Shown here piece by piece: positions 52,035-63,426 of a DNA stretch of 64,000 nt. The DNA comes from Zychaea mexicana (taxonomy: Eukaryota; Mucoromycota; Mucoromycetes; Mucorales; Lichtheimiaceae): positions 1-64,000 of the forward strand of contig NW_026516795.1 in NCBI RefSeq assembly GCF_025766255.1, given 5' to 3'. The translations under genes and the position numbers were made by a program. Below the pieces are notes generated by a model, which was not told where the DNA came from, did no database searches, and saw nothing but the letters and a program-made list of their open reading frames with translations. Numbering within the stretch: position 1 is the first letter of the stretch; each line of letters begins with the position of its first letter.

Positions 52035-53117
52035 GCAATCCTATATAGAGTACTCGTCATTTGTCACAGTCATTGATATTCGATGTAACTATCAAGCTAT
52101 TACATATATTCAGCAAACAACGAGCGCTGCACCAACAATAACTTTGAAGACTGCCGGCCGCAAGTTCAGGCACAAGATTATCAAAGCGGATCAAATTTTC
52201 CAACTTCTCATTTTCTTACTGTTGATAATCAGTAAATTATATTACTGTCTATTTCCCTAATTCGAAGGTCGGCTATCGCTTGACCACGCGCGGCCAAAGC
52301 AATCTGAGAAGCACAACAATATTCGTAAGCAAAACTCGATTATGGCACATAATTATCTAATAATATTCACGGTGTAAGCAGATACTGACAACATACTTAG
52401 TAGTAGGTGCTTACGTTATATCGGGCAGCTTCAGTTGCCATATATATGGACAGTAAAGAGTGACGGCAAGAAAAAGCAGCATGGTAAATAGTGTTGTGAT
52501 GCCAAGTTATGAGGCATGTACATGTTATTTGTTTTGCTAGTGATCATAATAAACTTGTTATGATATGGACATCAAACGTCTTTGTCACCAGTATTGCGTA
52601 ACTAATAATGATAATATTCACTTGGACACGTGATGGAAAGCCTAGTAGTAAAGCATACATACACATACAAGCCAAAAAAAAACTCTTTCTCCGTTCCTGG
52701 CACCACGACCGAGGTGCACAGCAGCAACAACGACCGTGGTTGTGCAACGGAGTACATTATCCGCTATGTTGTTTTTGGTCTAGATCGGGACATACACCGA
52801 GATGACCGCTTGTCGTCAAAGCAGGCCCAGAACATTTTGTAATGGAAAAGCTGAAACGAAGCAGCTACATACACGGGCGATATTTTTCCTTAGCATATGT
52901 AATAGACGATATACAGTATAAAATACACTTCATACCTCGGTTTTACTACTACTATGTTGTTTAGCCAATACTAGTGGCGCATGATTCGTTGTATAAGATC
53001 CTTTCAAGTATATATGTACATACTTCACAATAAGAGCATATTCCGTGTATTCAATCTGGTCAAATGCTATTTGAATTGGTCGCAACGTTCTGACATAATG
53101 AATTTCTTTTTATTATT

Positions 53118-55296
53118 TTACGTTACATCAGTTTCTAATGCTATCGTTTTGTTGGAATATAATTTCTCGATGCTTTGGGATGTCACATGTCTTAAACCAA
53201 ATAGCTCAACACTGCGCAAGCTTTCTACAGCACTGAGATCGATGATTGCTTCTTCAGATACACATTCTAAATCGCTTAGATGAAGGGTATGAATGGGTGG
53301 AGATCGTTCACGAAGCTTTCTAGCGAACCTGTCGAAAGCGTAGCGATCCATTGTTGTAAGCTCTGACATATATATTCGTTCCAAGGAGGGAATATCGGCA
53401 AGAGCTTGCAAAATCGCATCCGACACTTCAAATTCGCTCCCTGATAGCTCGATTGCCCGTAGAGTACACGCTCGTTCTTGTCCTTGTTGACGCCCTGCAA
53501 AGCTTTCGAACATTTGAATCATGCCTTGCTCGTTTACATAGGGTATCTCAGCCAGCTTCAAATCCTTCAACCTCCTCAACTGAGATATAGCTTGGAAGAT
53601 ATCCAGGCTGATAGATTCCGTGTTACCGATAAAAAGCTCCTCCAAGATGGGACAACCGTGTCGAATGACAGTAGCAACCACATCGCTGAGGACAACGCCG
53701 AATGTCACATCCAGTCTAATCAATTTGCTGAAAACCAATGACCTGAGCGGGCTCCAATGTTGTACCAGGTTTGGGATATTGTCAATCGGTAGTGTCAGTG
53801 ACAAATTGTTGAGCGTGTTGGAATTATCAGTTAATAGACGTATAGGTTTGTCTGCAGTTCGTTCTTGAGTTAGATGCATCATGATATGGGTGAGACCCAT
53901 CGATGGCTCGGTGGTTCTTTTTGAGGCTGATGATGATGATATGATATGCTGGTTGTCCTCTTCGGTTGATGGGGTATCATGTGCGGTAACGTTGATGGTG
54001 AATGACTTCACGTCTGGGCAGAATGCACGCATTAGATCGATCGCTTCAATCTGACACGAGTGAATGTTGAGTTTTCGGACTTTGCGGCAACAGCGAAGTA
54101 TAGGTGCGAGTACAGCAGTGTCAATTTGAGCGAAAGCCAGATCTAATTCTAGCAAAGAGCTGGGCCGTGATGTTGAAACTGCTCCAATCCCATCCGCGGT
54201 GGCAGTAATCCGGTGTTGTCGACATTCGAGTCGTTGAAGGTTTCGACATGTTGAAAGTATCACACCGATTGGCGCTACTGGACTGTTCTCGTCGACGGTT
54301 ACGATACATAGTTCTTGTAATGTGTCTTTCGTTTGCCATAAAGCGAGCATAAATCGGCAGTAATTGCTCGTTGTGCATACTAAATATGGTGAAGAAAGAG
54401 CTTGATGTTTTAATAAACTAATTCCAGCTTGGCGTTCTCATCCTTCACAATATTTTGTCATCCTTACTTGCTAATTGAAGACGCTGAAGTCTGTTAAATG
54501 TGCCTTTGATTATCATTGAAAATAGCTTCTCGCATTGTTCGCTCTCCAGACATGTGATATGAATCTTTTCCACGTTTCTGCTGACATGAGGCAATACGTT
54601 CATCACCGAGTTGATTTCATCCCCTTTCTCAGAACAGCCTATGCCACTTTCCATGAGATATATACTGGCCCATGGCTTCGGGTATACAGACATGCGGTCC
54701 CGCCAGTCCCTACATACTTGGAGAGCCTGAGCCAGATTATATATTGGGAGATGATCCATCACTTGGCACAACAGGTCATATGGCAACTTGGTGATGAAAT
54801 TGATACGCTTTTCTTGCCGTGTTTTCGCTGCATTGTAACAATCCTGAAGCTGCTTCTGCTCATCATATCGGTCGGTCGGCACCGACTTGATGCCTTGCTG
54901 AGATATGCGCATAGCTGCTAACTGGCGACATTGTAACAAGTACAGCTCTGCAGTCCGCAAATAGCCTGCTGCTCTTAATGGTGCGTATCGGATCATTAAA
55001 CTCGCATCTTGAAAAGCCTTGTCGAACTGCATAGTGCGACTGTATGAAATTGCGCGAATATCAAGCAAAGCTATTAGGCTATCGTGTAGATCATCAATGG
55101 TGGAAGTTGCGCCGGTAATGGCACCCTGGAAATCTGATCGTCCAAGATCTGCCGAACACTTGTCAAACGTCGATCGGGCGACATTCCCAGGCATGCAATA
55201 ACGGAGATCGAGGCGACTCGCTACTTGGGTTGGAGTGGTCGCAAGGCGTTTTGTATCGTTGGGAGGTGGTTCGTCGCTATGCTTTCTTTTGGGCAT
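53118..55296 (-). CDS. TPR-like/F-box/leucine-rich-repeat protein (Pof3/Dia2-like SCF receptor)
   Basis: Two exons, 55296-54468 and 54379-53118, encode 696 residues. After a basic N-terminus (MPKRKHSDEPPPNDTKR) the first 180 residues are TPR-like helices (DFQGAITGATSTIDDLHDSLIALLDIRAISYSRTMQFDKAFQDASLMIRYAP, seen as pieces; RAAGYLRTAELYLLQ). An F-box follows (INFITKLPYDLLCQVMDHLPIYNLAQ..CRDWRD, residues about 165-200). The remainder is a series of divergent leucine-rich repeats (LQRLQLA, SLLELDLAFAQID, VRKLNIHSCQIEAID, LRRLKDLKLAEIPYV, IHTLHLSDLE). TPR plus F-box plus LRR is the architecture of fission yeast Pof3 and budding yeast Dia2, substrate receptors of SCF ubiquitin ligases active in replication-stress and genome stability. 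Orthology is inferred from architecture only. Confidence 0.85.
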
Positions 55297-57445
55297 ACTC
55301 GCTTCCGGGACGAGGGTGGGTCACAAGAGTTTTGGGGGGTGAGAGGCAGCAATTAGGAAAGCAAAACAAAATTAAAGTTCAATACTGCCGCTCTTTTGGA
55401 AGCATCTAGCATAATTGGTACACTGCGATTCGATTATCTTTTGTGTCACCTCAACAGAACAGAGGCCATTAGATAATATGGGTGTGGGTGCTCGGTTTCG
55501 CGACATAACTTATCTATTCTATCGCAAGGCGACAAACATAATTATCTCCGTCAAACTTTCGTTTGACGTACTGCTGTTATCAACGCATATTGTGCACTTG
55601 TTGCTTTACTTTATCCATCACTCGGTGGCCTCGGTATACATTCACTGAAAATGATAAGAATAAAGTGTGTCCTATTGGTTACTGCCTCGACTGGGGTAAC
55701 TACCATTTTGGGTCTACAAAGTTGCTACGTGAATTTAGCCCAAGTAACTATTGCTTGGTTACACTTAGGAGCACAGTGTACAATGAGTTCAATATTGCTA
55801 TTGATCCAAAGATATCTCGAACTTCGGACGCTAGTTATATTTTGAGACGCACTGTACATATAATCCAACCGACTTTCGTAAACTGGGAAGACCATTAAGC
55901 TTTATGGTATACCAGGCTCAGTTCAATAAGTGAATGAATACAGCGAGGGTGAAGTAGGCTGACTGCAGCTTGAAGCGGGGCTGTTACTGGCTTTGCAGCT
56001 CCAGCACACCAACATTCAGCACTTGCAACGCGCCACTTCATATCATATCGGTCGAAATATAGAAAACTTACTCGGTATTTTGTTCAGACAAATACAAAGA
56101 CAGAACGTAGGTCATCTCGGTCTGCACCCTATAAAGAAGCAGCTGGACAGATGGATTTATAAAGGCAGCATCTGGACATCTAAAAACATGGTGCAGCTCT
56201 TTTAACCAGCATTCTGGGTTTAGTATCGAATATTCAACCATCGGGTTCTCAGATAGTATGGATTCGTAAATGATACAGTCTTATAATAACTCAACAAGCT
56301 TCAAGAGACCCAGAGCATCTGCATTTTTTCTTCTGTTCATACCAATGTCGGACTTTGTGTAGCTACTAGCTGCAAAATACCATAACACTGCTCCTTTGAT
56401 TAAACGCCAGGATTATCTTGATTTCGGAAAGCACAACGCTATAGCATAAAGCTCATCCACTCTACCACCGCCTACATCATACTCTATTACGAGTGAACGA
56501 ACTCTTTTCCTCCTCTTGTGATACTGATATGCATCACTAATACAGTATCAGTACTCAGTTAGATTTGGGTATATACGGTAGTGCTAGCATTCCTTTCTCC
56601 GAAGCCCTCCCTCTCTAGACACGGTTGAATGACCCAACGTTTTAAACGCTTTTGAAGCACGTTTGAAAATATTTGAGACATTCTAACATACCTGTACCCA
56701 CTTTCGACATCAGTTGTTAAAAGCACAAGAAGCTTGGTAGAAACGTACATACAACGGTTCTGCAAAAACTGTAAAACATACCTGTTTCCGTACCAAGTCT
56801 CAATCGATGTAGCAGAAGACCGGCCCATATTGTACGCACTTCGCGATGCTCATGAATATATCTTTGTTATACCAGCAAGGGCCCTTCATCTATAATCTTT
56901 TCATTGACCATTCCAGCGACGTATGTTGGATACAGTGGTCCCCCGCTTTTTGCAAAGCAACTTCACGAAGCTAATCTAAAGCTAAATTGCACTCGAGTTT
57001 TACAGAGCCTCACTCTAAAACACCATCTTGGAGCCTACCACTGTCGTAAAAATCCGTGAACCACTTACACAATGTTCACAGCCGATAATAAGCTACCGGT
57101 TTAATAGGGTGTGCCCTACAACGATGAGGACATTGCTTCACGTTTGATTTTCCAGTCCGGAGATGTGATAGGCTCTTACAGACGCTCTATATGGTGTATA
57201 TTAGACTATATCCTACTTTGGCTCACTCGCTGCCATGTCCGGTTACTTCAAAGCCGTCAATGATTTCTCTCATTGAGTGTGTTACCCGCAAGCCCTATTT
57301 GAGACGTAACAAGACTATTCCGAACGGTGATTCGCCGACCTTTCACGTCCGGCCACTTTAACCCCGACGCGTTTAACGCGACGCGTGCCTTCTTTTCTTT
57401 TTCATTTTCCATTTTTTCGTTACTGCTTATCTCGAAACAACCAAA
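55297..57445. other. Intergenic region with a MITE, no gene supported
   Basis: Short frames only (for example 55563-55898 and 56559-56828 on opposite strands). It includes the pogo-like element at 56933-57066. The last 100 bp form the promoter and T-rich leader of the importin gene, including a GACGCGTTTAACGCGACGCG stretch near 57366. Confidence 0.4.
56933..57066. mobile_element. Second pogo/Tigger-like MITE
   Basis: After TA (56931-56932) the left end reads CAGTGGTCCCCCGCTTTTTGC. The right end, GTAAAAATCCGTGAACCACTT, matches the reverse complement of the left end at about 15 of 21 positions. The element is about 134 bp with no coding capacity. Its first 13 bases differ at a single position from those of the element at 50446, so the two are related copies. 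Confidence 0.6.
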
Positions 57446-60295
57446 ATGGATCAGGCTGTCTACGAAACCTTGCTTCAAGTTGGCAATCCCGATGGCGCCA
57501 TTCGATCTGCTGCAGAACAACGTTTGAAAGAACTCGAAAGCACTTCTCCAGGTAGAAAATTTACACCGTGAATCATCCTTATACATATTAACATAATCAG
57601 CTCCCACCTCTCCCCATATTAACCGCAAATAATACAGAATTCCCTGTGAGCTTGGCTCGATTGACTGTTTCGCAGGAACTTGCGGTGCCTCATCGTCAAA
57701 TATCCTTTTTTTAAAAGCTGTTTTATTGTCGCGCTCGTGCAAAATTAACAATCGTATATGAAAAAAAAACAGCAAAATGAATCCTTAACCACAGTAATTA
57801 CTTGGCAGCATTGACCCTTAAGACCTATGTAACGACCCACTGGGCTGCTCGCGACGACGAGACTTTCCAGGGCCCTGAACCTTCTCCTGAGGTACTTTTA
57901 TTGATAATACGATGAAGAGAGTGTGTAACGAAGGCAAATGGAGGATTCCATTCGTGATAAGCATGTTATTATTTCTTGAATGAATGCTGATCGGGGAGTT
58001 TCCTTTATATTATATAATAGTGCAAAAACGCCATTCGTGAAATTATTGTCCATGGTCTCGGAGATCATGAGTCCAAGATTCGCGTCGTTTCGGCCTATGT
58101 TGTCTCCAAAATTGCACACGATGACTTTCCCGAAGACTGGCCGAACTTGTTTGATGTGTTGCTGAGCTACCTCAAATCAAACAGCGTGGATGGTGTCCAT
58201 GGCGCTATGCGTGTGCTGCTCGAAATGGTCCAGAGAGATATCAGCATTCAGCAGTTGCCTCAGGTCGGCCCTGTCCTGATCCCCGAGCTTTATACTATTT
58301 TGACCTCAGATAATGTAAGTTCTTTGCAGGAAAGGAGATAGCGAGGAGGCAACAAGAAACAGAGGTTCTTATCGTGTATGTATGCATATATGGTCATTCA
58401 GGTGTACTCGTTCCGTACCCGTGGTCGTGCAGTTAGCATTTTCAATAGCTGTGTCCAGATGTTGGATACGCTTCGTGACGATAACCCGGCTGCTGCTGAC
58501 CAGTTTATCGCTCCCATCCTTCCTCAATGGATGCAAGCTTTCCATACCATTCTTGCACATCACGTTCAAGACGATGCCAAGAAGGCTACTGAAGAATATG
58601 GCTTGAAGATGGAAGTAGTTAGAGTAAGTGTCGACAGTAATTTATCAAGATACTCACTTAAAATCATCATACGACACATACAAAAAGGCAGAGATCTACC
58701 GAAGACTGATTTCATCAACTTTCTTTTCTTATATTTATCACACCTGCAGTGTATTCGCACTGTGAGCGGCGAGTACTCAAAATATGTCAGAGATATCCTG
58801 CCTCAATTGATGGAACCTATCTGGGGCGAGCTCTACAACTTGCGTGATAGATACATTGCCGAATTCGTATCTGATTCAGATGATGTGGCCGAATCATTCC
58901 AGGACTCAGACGGTAACGAGATCGGTTTCCAAAGCTTGCTCTATGCTCTCTTTGAGTTCATGGAATCTGCGTGCTCCAAGAAGTCGCTTAAACACTTGTT
59001 CGTTACAAACAACACCCCCACTTCTTTATTTGAAGAAGTTATCTACGTTCTGATTGTATACATGCAAATCACTCAAGATCAGATGGAAACATGGTCTTCG
59101 GATGCCAATCAATATGTTGCGGATGAGGAGGATGGCACATTCACCTATAGTGCTCGTGTCGCGTCGTGGGATGTGCTTACGGTAAGCGAAATATCAACAT
59201 ATGCGTATGTTTGGATTGGCAAGGATGCATGGAGATCAAAATATGAAGAGGAAATTTAACCAAGTGATACTTTTCTTGAAAAAAAAAAGCCATTGCAAGA
59301 AGCATTTCCCGATCCATTTGCTGCTGCTCTTCAAACAGCTGTCCAGCGTCATATTAGTGAATCCAACGCTGCTCGTGCTCAAGGCAACAACTCATGGTGG
59401 AAAATACAAGAAGCCTGTTTGTTGGCCATTGGTCGCTCAGCTGAAGAACTGGTTTTGAGTTTGAAGGACGAATCTCGGTCTGTCCAATTCGATCTCAAGA
59501 GTCTCTTTGATCATATCGTGCTGGAAAGCATGAACCAGACCGCTTTCCCATTTTTACAAGGTAGAGCCTTCGTCTTTGCATCCGAATTTGCCAAGGTTCT
59601 CCCTACTGAAATGGCAGGTCAGTATGTGATGGCTGCCGTCACTGCGTTGCAATCGCCTGCTAGTAGCATCCCTGTCAAGATCTCGGCTCTCAAAGCATTG
59701 AACAAGTAAGTGACTCTTCCAATGACAAACAAAGAAAAAAATCATGCCGACAGATTTTTTTGTGTAACTAAACTTATCGTAATCAATGTATACTTCTTTA
59801 GCTACTGCAAGGACTTGGATCCTCAATACTCGGCTCCATACCAAGTGAACATTCTGGAAGGCGCATGCCAGTTGTTGCCTGACGCTTCTGAAGAGTCTCT
59901 TATGCTCTTGTTGCAATCGTTGTGCTCTGCTGTCAAGGTAACATTTGTCATTACGAGGAAAAATTGAAGTAAGACATGGTTACTTAATTGTAGGGTCCTT
60001 GTTCATGTATAAGATTAACGAAGAAGTTGCCGCCAAGTACGAATATGTGCTGACGCCTGCTGTTCTTGAGACATGGAAGAAGTTCCCCACAGATTCCATC
60101 ATTACAAGCTATATTCTGGATCTGTTCGAGAGCTTTGCTGAGAATCCAGCCTATTTCCCCGCTCTTTGTGCTCGCTCGTTCCCCTTCTTTGAACAAGTTT
60201 TCAAGACTCCTGGCAACGTACCTCCTGTCCTTGCTGTAAGTTTTCTTGTTTGACTGTATATTAGGGTAAACAGACTAGCTTTATCTCGTAATCGC

Positions 60296-60335
<40 letters not shown>

Positions 60336-61958
60336 AATTGGTTGTATATAGTCAGTCGTTGACTTATTGACAGCTTTGGTCCGATTCGGTCCTTCACCTC
60401 TTCCGAACGAATTCACGGACCAAATGTTCCCTATTGTGATGCAGCTTGGCTGGAATGCTGAAGACGAGGATGTCTTGCAGAGCGTCCAAGAGTGCTTGAA
60501 GCAATACATCATCAAGGACTGTGACCATATTATCCAATGGAATGACGGCTCTGGAAAGTCGGGTCTTGACTATGTGATCCATTTCGTTGCTCGTTTGTTG
60601 GAGCCCAAAAACTCTGCATCTGAAGCTCTCTTTGTAGGCGATTTGATTGTCAACCTGATCAGGAAGGCCGGCAATAACATTGCTAGTGTCCTTCCCGAGC
60701 TTTTGAATGCCGTGTTGATCCGTCTCCAAAACACCGATTATCAACCATTCGTTCAGGTACTTTCAGGGCTCTTTTTATTTTTAAATGAGGAATAGGCTGA
60801 GAAACGTGTTCGAAATGCTTTTAAATAACACGCAGTTTTTCTGTATAGTCTTTGGTGCTAGTGTTCGCCCATTTACTTATTCAGCAGCAGGATACCGTCT
60901 TCCAATTCCTTTGTGCTACAAACATTGAGGGTCGTAGTGGTCTGGAGATCCTGTTGCCCATGTGGTGTGATTATTTTGGCTCGTTCTCAGGATACTACTC
61001 CCTTAAAGTCAGGTAAGAAAATAGGAAAAACGCGTTATGAAGCATGGTTGATACGACACCCAGAAAAAGGGGGAGGACGCAGACGATCAGTATGCTTATT
61101 ATCACGTGTTTGTTCCATGGTTAAATAGCGCAATTGCACTTTCCAAGCTGTTTTTGATCAACGACCCTCGACTTCAGAACTTGACCGTTCGTGGCGATAT
61201 CGTTGCTAACCCTGAAGGTGGTATTGTGACCCGATCCAAAGCCAAGCGCAGTAAGTCCATCATGCTGAAAACCAGCATTGATTACACAAAAGTCTCAAAT
61301 GCGCATCCAGACTCACACGCGAACTTGTACAAACCATTATTGTGAAAGATCCCGAGCAATACACTGCCATTCCTGTACATGCCAAGATTATCCGCCTGTT
61401 GGTTGATGATTTGCAGAACAACATGACTACAGACCAAAGTGGCCAGGCTGAAGAAGTGGAGTCCGTGGGTGATGATGTAAGGATAAAACGTACAAACTAT
61501 AAGAACAACCAGAAACCCGAGAAAAGCTACGTGTATACTAATGTTTTGTTTAGGATTGGGAGGATGAGCCTTCTACTGATCTTGCCGATATCCAGTATCT
61601 ATCAGGTAATGTGTCTTTACTAAAATAAGATTAAAATTGATAATTATCAATTTTATGCTAGTTTTTCAGTAGATTCTACACTTAAAATGTGTTGGTGTTG
61701 GCAGGGTGGAAGAACCAAAATTTCTGATGACATTTCTTGCATGAATTATTAGATATGCTTGCTGAGCTGGATGACGACTATGAAGAGAACAACCCGGAAT
61801 TGAAGGACGATCCTATTTATCAAACGGATATGAAGGGCTATCTCTTGGACTTTTTCCGTAATTGCTCAGCTCACAACACGAATCATTTTGTGGAGATCTG
61901 CCAGCATCATTTGGACGACCTTCAGAAGGAAACATTGAACTTTGCTTTGAAGAACTAA
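57446..61958 (+). CDS. KAP114: Importin-9/Kap114 family nuclear import receptor
   Basis: Fifteen exons: 57446-57551, 57638-57699, 57802-57891, 58021-58314, 58402-58623, 58750-59181, 59290-59705, 59802-59937, 60014-60235, 60352-60756, 60849-61012, 61129-61250, 61349-61476, 61554-61605 and 61753-61958. They give 1,018 residues with every phase consistent. The protein aligns with human IPO9 from end to end: AAEQRLKELE, LARLTVSQELA, RQLAALTLKTYVTTHW, GVHGAMRVLLEMVQRD, RTRGRAVSIFNSCVQML, VYILYMQIT-like IVYMQITQDQ, DEEDGTFTYSARVA, WWKIQEACLLAIG, FLQGRAFVFASEF, GDLIVNLIRKAG, VTRSKAKRNPEQYTAIP, and the end DDPIYQTDMKGYLLDFFRNC. It is an all-HEAT-repeat karyopherin that carries histones H2A-H2B, TBP and ribosomal proteins into the nucleus. 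Intron 2 is of AT-AC type, unlike all the others. Confidence 0.96.
57700..57801 (+). other. U12-type AT-AC intron of the importin-9/Kap114 gene
   Basis: The 102-nt intron starts ATATCCTTT at 57700, the exact minor-spliceosome 5' splice consensus, and ends in AC at 57800-57801 (TAATTAC). A branch-site match ATCCTTAACC lies at 57781-57790; the branch A at 57788 is 13 nt from the last intron base, within the narrow window known for U12 introns. Removing exactly these bases (phase 0) joins CATCGTCAA to TTGGCAGCA and gives HRQLAALTLKTYV, which aligns without gap to human IPO9 (RQLASVILKQYV). No GT-AG pair tested nearby keeps the frame. Confidence 0.9.
60301..60332. repeat. (TC)n microsatellite inside an importin intron
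   Basis: About 16 TC units lie in the intron 60236-60351, where they form an unusually long polypyrimidine stretch 20 bp upstream of the acceptor at 60351. Confidence 0.9.
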
Positions 61959-62492
61959 GTTCGGTGAATGCCCCGAAAAACCAAAAATTACTACTCTTAT
62001 TTTCTATCTTTTCTCCTTTATCACGCGTACCTGCTTTCTATATTATCTTGTTGTTCTATATGAGGGAGCGAAAGATTCTTTTACTTACAAAGAAACAATC
62101 TTTCCCAACATCCCCTCCACCTTCACACGCACAATTTCTCCACCCCCGTTTCCTCATCGGGAATCACTTAACACAGCACACTTGGTAGATATGTATATCC
62201 AAATGAAAATAACCTAATCCACATAATTGTTCAACTGCTTTTGTGCGAAGGATGCGCTATGGGTAACTTTATATTTATATATACAACTTGCTAGGGAGGA
62301 CAGGACATGATCAGGGATGGGGAGACATATGCTACATAGAAAAGAAGGTTGATAAGGTACTATTTTTAAATGATGTGTGTGTGTGTGTGTGTGTGTGTGA
62401 GAAAAAAGGGTTCATGTATGTAATGTAATTTTGTAATAGAAAAGAATGGAGAAATATGTGTGAGAGAGAGAGAGAGGGGGGGGTGTACTCGA
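61959..62492. other. Intergenic region between convergent genes, with GT and GA repeats
   Basis: Contains a (GT)n tract (about 62373-62399) and a GA/G run (62461-62483). No gene seen; it is the shared 3' flank of the importin and MFS genes. Confidence 0.5.
62373..62399. repeat. (GT)n microsatellite
   Basis: Alternating GT of about 13 units in the convergent intergenic space. Confidence 0.9.
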
Positions 62493-63385
62493 TTAATCCG
62501 TGGATGACCAACCCCAGGAAACTACAAAACTTGCTGCTGTCAAGGCAATGTTGCAGCGAAACACCAGCGTATATCCAGCCATCAAGAGCGCTTCTGCTGT
62601 TACACTACTACCGACATCGCTATCGTCTCCCGACAGCAGGAACCCAGCCAACAATGCTCCTATAGCAGGCCCAATACTGCTGAACAACGCCGATAACTTG
62701 CCAACTTGAGCAACTCGCTGATCTTCATCCGTCCATAGTAAAGCACACAGACGCTGTGTCATGACAAGCCACACCAATGGAAATGCCATGCCTTGGAGCA
62801 GCTGCAAGACAATGACTTGGAGCCAGAGCACTGTCCATTCGGTACGTAACCAACTATAGACAAACGAGCAGATGATCAACGCCGCATGGACCATGGTGGT
62901 GGTCATGGTCACAGTAAATCGAGGTATCCACTAGTACATATTCATCATTAAGCCTTTTTTAATCTTTCTCAAGATATACAAATTGAAAACCCCCCACAGT
63001 AACATATCGGGGTTTCCCAAACTACATCGAATCTAGTATGAGAGCACTTACCCAACGAGCGCTTGCATGGACAAGGATTTCTGAAAGCACAGGTACCATG
63101 GCTGCTATTCCAATCATCCACATGGCTAAACCAAGGACTTGATACAGATAGATGAACAGTAATGTATTCATCATACCTTTGACAATTCCGAGCATGAGCG
63201 TTGTCAAAGACATGCTTTGAATTTGCCACTGGATCAGCTGATCCACCACCGTGCCACCACCATCCACATGAAGCAACAACAGGACCGACATTGGGGTGTT
63301 GTGTGGCGGCAAGGGTAGTAGTGACAATTCAGCCGAGGATGCAAGTTGTACTATCTGTACTATTTGTTCTGCTTGTGGTTGATGT

Positions 63386-63426
<41 letters not shown>

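Larger units (their letters stand above)
48379..53117. other. 4.7-kb gene-poor zone with a MITE, a decayed ORF and a strong hairpin
   Basis: Apart from the GT49 promoter at the left end and the elements listed separately (50446-50624, 51249-51791, 51999-52034), only short frames without resemblance to known proteins are present, such as 49142-49342, 50960-51265 and 52630-52842. AT-rich throughout. Confidence 0.4.
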
